Shown here: positions 10,901-21,299 of the stretch, one piece after another
Numbering within the stretch: the first letter of the stretch is position 1
How the letters are laid out: each line of letters starts with the position of its first letter
Assembly: GCA_013368445.1 (NCBI GenBank)
Contig: JAACJO010000005.1
Span: 1,302,001-1,366,000 of the forward strand
Source of the DNA: Leucocoprinus leucothites
Taxonomy: Eukaryota; Basidiomycota; Agaricomycetes; Agaricales; Agaricaceae
Length of the DNA stretch: 64,000 bases
Direction of reading: 5' to 3'
The notes under the pieces: generated by a model
Database searches by the model: none
What the model was told of the DNA's origin: nothing
The model's input: only the letters and a program-made list of their open reading frames with translations
Program-made: the position numbers and the translations under genes

Positions 10901-12707
10901 AATGGATCTCTGGGTTACACACTCTGTAGTAAGTCCAGAAGTGGTTGGTGAGATTGGACCGGTAGTTCGACTAACGTTTCAGAATATCTTTGAGTTCCAG
11001 GGAACGAGCAGGCAAAAAAGCAGCGTGTGTGTAAGCGTACGCGTAATGCTACACGAATCCGTAACAAGTTGCCCAGCTCCCAGGCCAAACGAGCGGTTCG
11101 CTCGAAAGTCAGTCAAAAACGATAGTTACCTGTTAATGTTTACGAGGCTTCTCTCCCGCTCTTGTCACCTGTGGCAATATTCTGTCCGTCAAGTCGGACT
11201 CCGATACGGAATTTCTCGATCGATGGTATAAGTAAGATTTCGGCACGAGAAGTCTCTCTGTTGCCCTATAGCGAAGAGTGTGCGAGTCTGTCCACGAAAT
11301 CGAGAGAGGGCGAAGAAAAGGTACGCCCCAAGTGTATCGCTGATGCCGTTTGCTAGGTGCTTCTTGGAGAAAAGGCCCTGAACACGGAGCTAGAGCGTAG
11401 GCAGCAGTGAAGCCTGGAAAGTGTTCTCCACGGGACTTTAACTGGTTTATATAGTTATGCCCTTGTTGTTCATTTGGGCTGTGAGACCAGCCATGAAAAA
11501 GAAGCGTGCTAGTGGGAAACCTCTGAGCTAATGAACATGGCTAGCCATATGCCACCCTCTCGGTTCTTGGTGAGATTTGTTACGGTGGCACCTCTTGTGA
11601 GCAGTGCCCTCTGTAAGATGTGGGGTCGATAGAAGTTCGGGAGAGGAACCCGGAATGTCCATGCAGAGGCAGGGTTGTGTTGACTGAAGAGTTGGCGAAC
11701 CGAGTAAATCGCCTGATACTGACGATCCTGCACATCATTATGACAATGTTGATTGATGCAATTGATGGTCTGAAGAACCACGTTACGCCGCGGATGTTGC
11801 TCACTTTGGGTATTTCGAACATTGGTTTTTGACATAAGTGTAGTCTTAAGCAGTGCAGCAAGGGAAAAGCAGTGTGTGAAGTTCTTACAGAGATGCCCAT
11901 ATATCTCTGTTTTCTTTTCCGCATCGGATGTGTAACTGATGAGTCGCTGAGTTGACGACAAGATGGCCGGCATTATACAACTCATCTCACCTGTCATGAG
12001 GTCGAGTTTGACCACTTAGATCTTAAAGCGCTAGGGGATCTGAAAACGAATGTGAGACAAGCGGTCATCGGTTCCTACCCAACGTTCAATAATGGTCCAA
12101 GCAATAGGTTCATTGCGAAGGAGAACGGACGCCGACTCATTGTTTATTACGACGATGTATATCCGCATGCATTGCTTGCGATCTTTTGCTCTCCAAGTTC
12201 GTATCAGGTCTCGGAGTCCCCTGGAATCTCGGGGAATCCCAGGTGCAATCCATTGCCAAAAGCTGAACATGATCTTTGGCCTAAATCTCAGTCACTTGAC
12301 TACTATCTCTTATTCGAGCCCAGGAGGTGTGCGGCAGTGGCGAAACGTTGAGCCATGAATGATTAATGAATATCCGCTCAGATTTGGGATCCATGTCATT
12401 AGTGGGGAATGAGAAACGTAGAACCCACTTCAGCGAAGCAGACCGACTTGGATCGCGGACAGATGGAAGCTCCAAGGTGCAATTATTTTGATGAGATACG
12501 TGAACGAGCCATTACTTGAATATGGGACGCATGTACATTTATATAGGGGAGTAACGTTCAGTCAGAATAAAAATCGATGAAATGTCAGCTCAAGCTTTCT
12601 TACTACTGGTATCAAAGGGGGAGAAAAAGGGAACGCAGCACAGCTTCAAACTTGATAAGATCTGCGCAGCGCAAGCGTCTAAGCTAGGAGAGACCGTGTT
12701 CAAGTAG
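10901..12707. other. 1.8-kb stretch without a supported gene
   Basis: Contains the promoter side of the PNGase A-type gene and the 3' side of the Pmp3-like gene. Open frames exist on both strands (for example complement 11509-12015, 12031-12270, 12281-12475) but none shows a recognised motif, and I could not join them across splice sites into a convincing protein. The frame at complement 12281-12475 begins MELPSVRDPSRSASLKW and has plausible composition, so a degenerate or lineage-specific gene cannot be excluded. Confidence 0.4.
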
Positions 12708-13733
12708 CTAGAACTGATGATTGAAAACGTCATCCGTAGTAGCAGTGGTCTCCTTCTTGTGTTGGCCGTCAGGTGGCGTGTGATCTTCATCATTGTGTAG
12801 TCGTGAGCTGTTTCCGTACAATCCACCTTCCGGGTCCTCAGGTAACTCTGTCGTATTGGAATCACGAGAGATAACGCTGTCCTGCAGCGAAGATTTGCTC
12901 TTCTTCCGTTTGGACGACTTTCTCTTCTTCTTCGACTGCTCCTCCGAGAGGGTATAGGCGTCCTGTGTCCTCGCCCACCGATCCTTCTTATCCTTCTTCT
13001 TCTTACTCTTTTTTGGTATCACGTTAAGATCTGCCTCGTCAAAGTTGGCAGGGTAACGCCATCGTCCCCCCGATGACTGGCTTGATTCTCGTTGGTTATA
13101 ATAGCTCTCATCCTCAGGTCTCCAGAGGTCTCCATTTCCATTAGAATTTTGCTTACGGGCACGGCCGCCCTCGGTAGAGAGTTCAATACTGGAGGAACCT
13201 GCTTCCTGACCCTCTTCAAGAGCCTGCCCCTCAAGAGTCGAGTGGGGGAGACGGTCGTTATAGCGGTGAGCCCATTGAGACTTGCGCTCCTTGCGCTTAA
13301 TTTCGGAGGTATCAACGAGTCCCCACTTCTGTGCCCACTTGGGCGTACGGGCATGAGTCTTGTTGTTTCTGATGTTCTGTATAATAAATGTAAATTTTCT
13401 ATGGGGGCTGCGGGTGTGATCAGAGATGAACCTGAATATAGAAGTTGTGTCCATGGCCTTGGATGTGTGTGAGGAAGTGGTCAATCAGGGCAAGCACAAA
13501 AACACGCACCTGGTATATATCCACAGAGGGTGAGCAGAAGATTGAGCCAAAAGTCCTTTCCTATGCCGAATCTTGCAGCGACGGCTGGTCTAGTCAGCTA
13601 GGCGGGGTAAAGAGTAAGAAGAGCACACACCAAGGGGCGGCAAGAGGGTGCCCATGATAAACAGGAGAATGGCATATCCATGGTGCCTCTTAGGGGTAAG
13701 ATCGACCTTGCCGGGTATGTGGTAGGAAGACAT
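12708..13733 (-). CDS. Pmp3/UPF0057-like membrane domain with long charged tail
   Basis: Exons complement(13631..13733), (13510..13584), (13432..13457), (12708..13376); 290 residues. The N-terminal 80 or so residues match the Pmp3 (plasma membrane proteolipid 3) fold: helix 1 AILLFIMGTLLPPLAVAARF, then FWLNLLLTLCGYIPGHGHNFYI, i.e. the LPPL...LLTxxGYIPGxxHxxYI signature. Pmp3 proteins in yeast tune membrane potential and salt tolerance and are usually only about 55 residues. Here a hydrophilic tail of more than 200 residues follows, rich in Lys/Arg/Ser with KKSKKKKDKKDRWAR and SKKKRKSSKRKKSK. The start at 13733 is chosen because it is the first ATG before helix 1. The gene is divergent from the zinc-finger gene with 113 bp between start codons. 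Role of the tail unknown. Confidence 0.82.
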
Positions 13734-13846
13734 GGGTCGGGGAGGAGATGAAGGGCGGAGGAGAAAGACGTTCGGATATTGCCAGACTGCACTTCTCAAT
13801 TAGGAAGTCAACTTAACCCGCCGCATCGCCCTATCATCCTCTCCAC
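13734..13846. promoter_or_regulatory. 113-bp two-way promoter spacer
   Basis: Only 113 bp separate the start codons of the Pmp3-like gene (minus) and the C2H2 zinc-finger gene (plus). Core promoters and 5' leaders of both must overlap here or inside the opposite gene. No specific element was identified; the role is inferred from position. Confidence 0.45.
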
Positions 13847-15990
13847 ATGGATAACGAAGAGCACGTCCTCAATCTTTCAGACGTCGTCCACGACGAGCCC
13901 ATTGACGACGACGACAACCACCACCTCAACGACACCGACAACGACAACGACCGCGAACATCCCTCACATACTCGTTCTCCGTCCTACGACCCAGGTCCTT
14001 CTATCCTTTCCCCCCTGCACGATGGCTACACTGTTCCCGAACACCAACCCCACCATCTTCCTGTTCCAGAGTCCTTCTCTGTTGAAATGTTAGAGCGCGA
14101 AATAGCTACTCTTCTCAACCAGAATGCTACGGCGGCTTCAGCAGCTTTACTCAGCGCGGCAGCGCAACAGAGACAAGCCAACCTCGAACTTGCCAATTCT
14201 CAGGCACATGAATCTGTTGAGTCACAGAGCGCAGCAGATACTATCTCAAGTCTAGGACTTAATTTGAGTGGCCTTGCCGCTGTTCTCCAAGCGGCCCAGG
14301 CGCAGGCTGAGAATGAGCGTGTAGCGGTAGAGATGGCAGGCAAGGAGCCAGATTTCACACGACAACGAGAAGACGAACTAGCGCAGAACAGGCAAAAGAA
14401 CACGCGGACGGCCCCTGCGTTCCACTCTCTGACCCAAGCAGACGAATCTGAGGAAGCAAGGAGACAAAGAAGAAAGCGGTCTGGAGGAATTGGCTCGGAT
14501 GGCTCGGATTATCTGCTTTCTGACGATGATACTACTGCTGCGAGGGAAGATCGTCGGAGAGAAAGCACTCCCCCGCCACACTCTCCAACACACAATGACA
14601 TGGAACCTCCTGCCAGTGGCCTTCCCCCTGTCCCCCGCGAGTTTTCCGACATTAGTGATATTCTGACCCATTTTTCGACCCAATTCGAGTCTGAACCGGA
14701 CCATACGACGCATACCGCAGGACTTTCCTCGCCTGACTCATCGCCTGTTATTTCGCATTCAAGACCGCCACCTCTTGTTGAAACACCTCCCATACCCCCT
14801 ACTCCCCTCCCTCCTACAAATGCCCCAGTGACTACGACTACTCAACCGCCGGCCTCACCACCAGTAGTGGCTCCACCAGTTGAGTCCATGCCATCCCAAG
14901 CCAACCCAACGCATAATTCTCCGGCCCCTCCACCCCCGCACCCACAACCACAACCACAGCCTGTTGCCTCGACGTCTACTAATCCCCCTCCTCCTACCGA
15001 GCTCCCTCCTCCTTCTCCTAAGAAGGCAAAGAAGGTAAAAGAAAAAGAACGAGTTCCCGTTCTTCACGCATGCGATCAAGAAGGTTGTCGCAAAACGTTT
15101 ACGCGTAGGAGTGACCTCGCGCGACATATGCGGATACACACAGGCGAACGACCGTTTGTTTGTGACCACGCAGGATGCGGCAAGACATTCATTCAAGTGA
15201 GTATTCTGCTACTGGTACGAAAAGAGAGTATGTGTATTTACATACGTTACAGCGCTCAGCGCTCCATGTCCACTCGCGCGTGCACACCGGCGAGAAACCT
15301 CATTGTTGCGAATACCCTGGCTGCGGGAAAACATTTGGGGATTCAAGCAGTCTTGCACGACATCGACGGACACATACAGGGAAACGACCGTACAAGTGTG
15401 AAGATCCTACCTGCGAGAAGACATTTACTCGCCGCACGACCCTCACTTCGCATATGCGAACACACGATCCAACATGGGAACCTGATCCAAATGTGTATGT
15501 ATCTCTTGACAATTGTTCTCACACCTTTGATTTATTCCGAAGCAGCCGATACAACTTTAAAGGGAAGAAACGGAAACTCGACGATGACGACGATCAAGAA
15601 TTAGCCGAGTCCGTGCGAACAATATCTGCACTATTCCAGAGCGGAAATGCCTCTGTTCTCCAGGACGGTCGAGGGGATGACCCGCTGGAGGTACGGGTAG
15701 CAAGTATTAGCGCTGAAATTGCAGCCGCGATAGCGCATGCACAGTCACGAGTGTACGAGGAGGAGGAAGAGGAGGACGAGATTGACGAGCTGGAAGATGA
15801 TTCTGGAGCGGAGACGGGCGGGCCGGGGAAGCTCGGGCCCAACACGAGCGGGATCCGGGGCGGAGACGGACAGGGGAGCGGAGCGGGAGATGAGGACGAG
15901 GACAGCGACACGTTTCCGGTGCCACTCAGAGTTCGGAGCGTCAAGAGCCGGGAAGCTGCAGCTGTAGCGGGAGCCAAACGCAAGCGGTGA
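13847..15990 (+). CDS. C2H2 zinc-finger protein, four fingers
   Basis: Probable nuclear DNA-binding regulator. Exons 13847-15196, 15253-15494, 15546-15990; 678 residues. The first 400 residues are acidic then Pro/Ser-rich and look disordered, suiting an activation or interaction region. Four tandem C2H2 fingers follow with TGE(K/R)P-type linkers: [39 protein letters not shown] (split by intron 1), [20 protein letters not shown] and [20 protein letters not shown]. After the fingers come a basic patch ([15 protein letters not shown]), a run of acidic residues ([15 protein letters not shown]) and a basic end AGAKRKR, a candidate nuclear import signal. The finger style resembles fungal Zap1/Azf1-type factors, but the target cannot be told from sequence alone. 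Confidence 0.9.
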
Positions 15991-16177
15991 TGTAATTGTA
16001 CGGAATTAAATAAATAATGTCAGATAAGATCCGAAGCACGTGAATGCCCCGGACAATCGCTTCTACAGCCTTCGACTCGCTGACAACGGAATGCCTCTCC
16101 GTTCTTCTTTCAAGACCCCGGGTCTGTCCGTGTCTCTTTAATCCTGCACTTGACAAATCTCTTGTTCACATCCTCTA

Positions 16178-17469
16178 ATGGCCTCTGAAGAAGTCCCCAG
16201 CACAAACATCGTCACTCTCACCTCGTAAGCCCCTATCCATTCACCCGGGTTTTCCTGACGTACTTGCTGTCTCCAGCCATGTTCTCAGCGAGGGCCTGCG
16301 TCTTGGTGCAGCCGCGACCGGTGACCTGACGCTCCTCTTGACCGCCATCTCGTTTACTTCCAAGTTTATCGCCACCAATGTTCGAAAGGCGAGGTTGATC
16401 AATCTGTACGTGACTACTTTCTTTTTCTTGGCATATATTGGATTTATCTTGCACTTAGGGTGGGCCTTGCAGGCGATACCAATGTACAGGGCGAAGAACA
16501 GAAGAAACTCGACGTTCTAGCGAATGATATCATGATTAACTCCCTCAGGGCTTCTGGAAAGACAGCCGTGCTTGTTTCAGAGGAGCTTGAAGACGCCATC
16601 TTCATCGAGGATCAGTTCAAGGGCAAGTATTGTGTCGTGTTTGACCCACTGGACGGCAGCAGCAACATCGATGCCGGTGTCAATATTGGTACCATTTTTG
16701 GTGTATACAGAGTAGTACGTATGTGGTATGAACCTTTCTAGATCCCAACTGATGTCGTGTGCCAGAGAAATGAATCAACTGGGACCGTTGAGGATGTCTT
16801 GCGAGCTGGTCATGAGATGGTAGCAGCTGGATATATCATGTAGGTCCCGATTACCGGCTCGAACATTTATCCCCATTGACTGGTGGTTCGTAGGTACGGT
16901 TCATCAGCAAACTTGGTTCTCACCACTGGCCAAGGTGTGAATGGCTATACCCTGGATGCCGCCCTCGGTGAATACATTCTTACCCACCCCAACATTCAAA
17001 TCCCCCCACGCGGCAAGATCTATTCCTTTAACGAAGGAAATTCTATGTACTTCCACCCGCCCGTCAATGCATACCTCAAATCGATCAAGTATCCGAGTCC
17101 TCCCAAGACACCCTATAGTGCCCGGTACATCGGATCTATGGTTGCCGATGTACACCGAACCCTATTGTATGGCGGTATCTTTGGTTACCCCAATGATAAA
17201 AAAAGCAAGAGCGGAAAGCTGAGGTTACTCTATGAAGCATTCCCTATGGCGTTTTTGACTGAGCAGGTATGTGGCGTGAATTTCCTGACACGACATACGC
17301 TGAGATCCGGATGCAGGCGGGCGGCATCGCGACGACCGGCACCGGGCGCATCCTTGATATTGTCCCGACTTCCATTCATCAACGCTGCTCTGTATTCCTT
17401 GGCAGCCGAGATGACGTCCTTGACTTGATAAAATTCTACAAGGAGGTTCCTACTGATGGCTCTGCTTAG
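16178..17469 (+). CDS. FBP1: Fructose-1,6-bisphosphatase
   Basis: Hydrolyses fructose-1,6-bisphosphate to fructose-6-phosphate in gluconeogenesis; cytosolic. Six exons: 16178-16224, 16277-16405, 16459-16714, 16766-16839, 16894-17266, 17317-17469; 343 residues, the usual length. Conserved elements: [20 protein letters not shown] near the N-terminus, the metal site [32 protein letters not shown], the substrate region [34 protein letters not shown] and the C-terminal [14 protein letters not shown]. All catalytic motifs are intact. Introns are 50-54 nt. The downstream neighbour on the same strand is unrelated. Confidence 0.95.
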
Positions 17470-17897
17470 GGGAAATGAGAAGGGTTCATTACATTCGTAA
17501 CACATAAATAGTGTAAGCAGCAAATTGTCTGAGCAGATCCAACTTGTTCAAGTGTATTTTATATAGTGTCATATGTTCTCGGTACATCGCGGAATAAGAT
17601 TCAAAGGAAATGTCATTGTACAGATGCAGAGATCTGAGGGCAGGAGCAATTGGGAAATATGCATTCATCGATCAATCGCGTCTTCCATCAATGGTAATCA
17701 GGCGCCGCTATCCTGCCAGTGGCTGTGCTACATATTTTGAGATATTATGCACTGGCTTCTGAAAGCCACCAAGTCCCCATGAAAGCAACTGAGCTGTAAC
17801 GCGCAGGGTTGCATACCCGAGTGTATCTCGTCCTTGCCACTCTCACTCCGCCTTGATAGCTCTGGGTACCTGGATGACCGGAAGAACAAAACAGTAA
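17470..17897. other. Intergenic, no gene seen
   Basis: Spacer of 428 bp between FBP1 and the next gene on the same strand. It should hold the FBP1 3' UTR and the next promoter. Open frames on the minus strand here are short and motif-free. Confidence 0.5.
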
Positions 17898-19805
17898 ATG
17901 CCTCCGCGTAGCAAGCCTTCTGCCAAAACAGACTCTTCGCAGGCAAGTAACTTCCAACAAGTCAAGCCTGACTAACCTGCTAAACCCTCGTAATGTGGTC
18001 ATCTTTTTCTAGTCAGAGGCCGTTTCTCATAGGCGAACAACAAAGAGGCCCAGGGTATACAGTGACGAGGATGAAGGTGAAGGCTACGAATTAAACCAAG
18101 AACGACGGACTTCGTATAACGAATCATACGCCCGCGGAGGAGCTGGAGGTTCTAGTCCACCAGCACAGGGTGAACGACAGAAACTTTCTGCTCATACGGC
18201 CTCTGGCTCAGAGGATGGAGAGGAGAGTGATTATGAGGCTCAAATGAGGGATTATGATGGTGCGCGGAGGGAGGAAGAGGTGCCGGAGGATAATGCAGGG
18301 TATACTGGGCGAGACGAGGCGGCCTACATGGAAGACGATGACGGTGCTGACGGGTACGCAGGCGGACGGTTATCAAAGAAGCGAAGAGCTTCTGTTTCGT
18401 CGCCGCTGACGGGAAGTTCATGGAGGGATAGCTCACCGCCAGCTGCGTCTGCTCCAGCACAAACTTCTACAGCTATTCCTTCATCAAGTGGTCATGCACA
18501 ACCGAGTGCCAGAGGAAGAGTTCGTAGACCGTCTATGAAGGCTAGGCAAATGACTTCTACGGCAACGACAAAAAAGTCGACTACCAAAGGGAAACATAAA
18601 GCTCAGAGTGCGAGCTCTAGTAAGCGGAAACGGAAACAGGGAGAGGAGAGTGAAGATGAAGAGGAGTATAATGACTATGAGGACGAGGAAGTAAATGTGG
18701 ATGAGGATGAAGAAGAGGCTCGACTTTCGGACAACTATGATGATTACGAAGAAGAGGAGCGACCAACAAGAGGGAAGAAAGGACGTGGTGGTGGTGGCAA
18801 AGGCAGCAAAACCAGAGAGAAGGAGAAGGATATGGCCCCTATTCTCAAGAAAGCCAAGCTCGAAGGAAACCCGGGGGCAGTCAGCTCGACAGCGACCACT
18901 ACAACTACAGCGACAAGTACTAAACGGCCACGTGCCAAAAAAGCTACTGGAGAAGACACTATTGTCGATATCATGGACGAGACTGGGACGCCAGATCCTT
19001 CAAGTATAGGCAGTCCTGCTGCCACAAATGCTACTGACGGCGGTAAAGATGATACTCCGGCAAGTTCGGCGCCTCCAGCGAAGAAACGCAAGTTGCCTAC
19101 AATCAAAAAACTCAAAAGCACTGCCAGTTTAGGTGGTGTTGGTGGTAGCAGTGGAGGTACGGGTACTGGACCCAGTACGCCAAGTTCTGGGATGGCCACG
19201 GGGAGTAAGCCTCCTGGACTACCTCCGCCACCACCTGGTGGTGTCGCAGGGAATGGGGTGAATATACTTGGGATTGCAGAAGGCAGTAAGCCTCGGCCAA
19301 AGACGAACGCGACAAGTGACTTGGATTTGTCGAATCCATCCTTGTATGCTGAGCTTTTCAAGAATGTGAGCCATTACTCTCAATGGATCTGAGAGATTCT
19401 CACGAATGTTGTGTGTAGCCCGGCAGTAATAACTCTCGAACGGGCTTGAACCGACGAGCAAAAGAGGAGGAAAGGAAGAAGGAGTTAGATAAGATGCGGG
19501 AGGAGTACAAGGCAAGGTTTGCAGATGAATCGGTGCGTTTTCTGTTAGCGTGCTTTTTGCTGGCCACGGCTTACGCTTAAGGCCAGAAAAAGTCCTTTGA
19601 CTTACAAGGACAAGCTGAGAAGATGGCGAGGTTTGAGGAAGTCCTTAGGCACCGACGCAGTTCTGCTCTCTATCCCAACTTTCTCGCAGCCAAGTGGAGA
19701 GAAGAATGGGAACGGGAAAAGCGAAGAGCGGAGAGACGAGATTACCAACCGCCGTCGTTACCAAATGGTCACGTCGACAATACGAAGGAGGAGGGAGAGA
19801 TGTAA
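17898..19805 (+). CDS. Low-complexity, probably nuclear protein
   Basis: Not recognised by name. Exons 17898-17946, 18017-19365, 19419-19532, 19587-19805 give 576 residues. It starts MPPRSKPSAKTDSS, continues basic (RRTTKRPRVYSDEDEG) and alternates acidic runs (EDEEEYNDYEDEEV) with lysine-rich clusters (SSSKRKRKQ, PPAKKRKLPTIKKLK) that look like nuclear localisation signals. A Gly/Pro-rich segment (GLPPPPPGG) precedes a compact, better-ordered end: a charged helix EEERKKELDKMREEYKARF, then FDLQGQAEKMARFEEVLR and YPNFLAAKWREEWEREKRR. Only this last part looks conserved and folded. Exon 4 uses an acceptor a few bases past the first AG, chosen because it alone keeps the helical frame. A chromatin-related role would fit the composition but is a guess. 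Confidence 0.75.
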
Positions 19806-19911
19806 GAGGGAGAAGTGTTCTATACTAGCGATACCTATTAGTCGTGCTGTGTAAGCATTGAAATTTCTGCTGTCCAGGATATATCAGATATAATATATAG
19901 ATGGGATTGAA

Positions 19912-21155
19912 TTAAACGAGTGGGGGTTGTTCTTGCCCTTTCAATTCATACTCTAGCTCTTGTATGTTTTTGTTAATCTGGTTGATACACGCAATGTACC
20001 ATTTTCGTAATTTCGTATAATGATCAGAGGATTTGGCGGTGTTGGAAAGCTGGAGATTTGAAAGTTGCTCTTCGATCGACCTCTCGGGTATGAGAGGCTC
20101 AATTTTTGATTGAAGAACGGTCAGCTGACGTCGAAACCCTTGCAGCTCGATAGAAATGTCTTCTACGACTTGGGGTGGATATATAGTGGATATGAAATTG
20201 TCGGAGGAGGACACGAGATCGGAGGAGGCATCGGCAAGGTTGTCTAGGATTGTGTTGGTTTCTTTGGAGAGTGGAAGTGAAGGCGTGAGCGTGGACAACG
20301 CATCCTTCCATATCCGTTGATGAAGGAGAGTAGAGAGTCGGGCAATGGTGTAGATCTAGAAATGTTTCAGCATCAAAGACGTTGACAGGAAGGGTGAGTT
20401 CTACCTTCTTGATGGTTTCTAGCTCTGCAGCCGATGGCTTAACGGAAGAGGGCATACCAAGTTCACCCCAGCCATCATCAAATTCCTCGCCCTCTGAGCC
20501 GCCCTCCAGGTCCTCCGCCTTTTCCATTGCCTCGCGGACCTCTTCCAAGCTATCTTGCAGTGAATCCTGGTTGTGTTTCCAGATTTTCCTCACAGCCACA
20601 AGGTTGTTTCCGGAGAAGCCAGATGATCCACGAGCATCCTCAATGATATCATGGACTGTCCCTGTCTTCACGAGATATTCGCCGACATCCCCGCTCGAAG
20701 CTGAATTTTCGGAACCAATGACGATCAGGGCCTGTACGAGTGATTGGAGAGCTACAAGTACATCTCTTGCTATCGTGTAGGCTTCTGCCGCTAAAGACTT
20801 TCCATGATCGGTTTGTAGTAGGCGCACACAGTGTGGAAGAGAGGCGACGCGTTCAGATAGCTCTCTTAGTGGTCCAAGAGCAGCGGTGTAGGATGGAGAT
20901 GAGGGTTTTAATACTAGAGACAGCTTTGTTGTCGATGCGTATATGAGCGAGAGGAGCGAGAGAAAGTCTTTGTGTATTACAGAGAGCGGAGAGGCATCTA
21001 AGGAAGGGTCGGCACTCTGCGTTGGATCAGCGAGGAATGCAAGTGCGGCCTTTGAGCTTTCAAGGACGAGAGTAAGCGCGTCAATTGCTTTGCTCGTTGT
21101 TAGACATGACAATATGAAATAGATAGATGAACACACCTTTCTGTTTCTCTGACAT
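19912..21155 (-). CDS. Grap2/cyclin-D-interacting (GCIP) family protein
   Basis: Resembles the GCIP/CCNDBP1 family of mostly helical proteins, known in animals to bind D-type cyclins and Grap2; the fungal function is unclear. Exons complement(21137..21155), (20405..21087), (19912..20355); 381 residues. Exon 1 encodes only MSEKQK; the AG closest to it would break the frame, so the next one (giving KAIDALTLVLESSKAALAFL) is used. The core is helical with Leu/Ala repeats, for example HKDFLSLLSLIYASTTKLSL and VLVALQSLVQALIVIG, followed by an acidic stretch EDLEGGSEGEEFDDGWGELG that is characteristic of the family, and a helical C-terminus. The start codon is 144 bp from the upstream ATG of the divergent Yme1 gene. 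The gene converges with the preceding gene. Confidence 0.78.
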
Positions 21156-21299
21156 ATTTGCCGGAAGAGATGTAGAATCTAATCATGGGGCGTCTATTAG
21201 TTCAAAGGCACGTGGCTTGCCGAAATTTCCGTGAGCTTGCATCACCGACTCCGTTCCATACTCGTCCACACAATCCTCCCCAAAATCACCACAGCTCGA

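Noticed and set aside
12281..12475. Minus-strand frame starting MELPSVRDPSRSASLKW
   Set aside because: Composition is plausible, but no continuing exon or family match could be supported.
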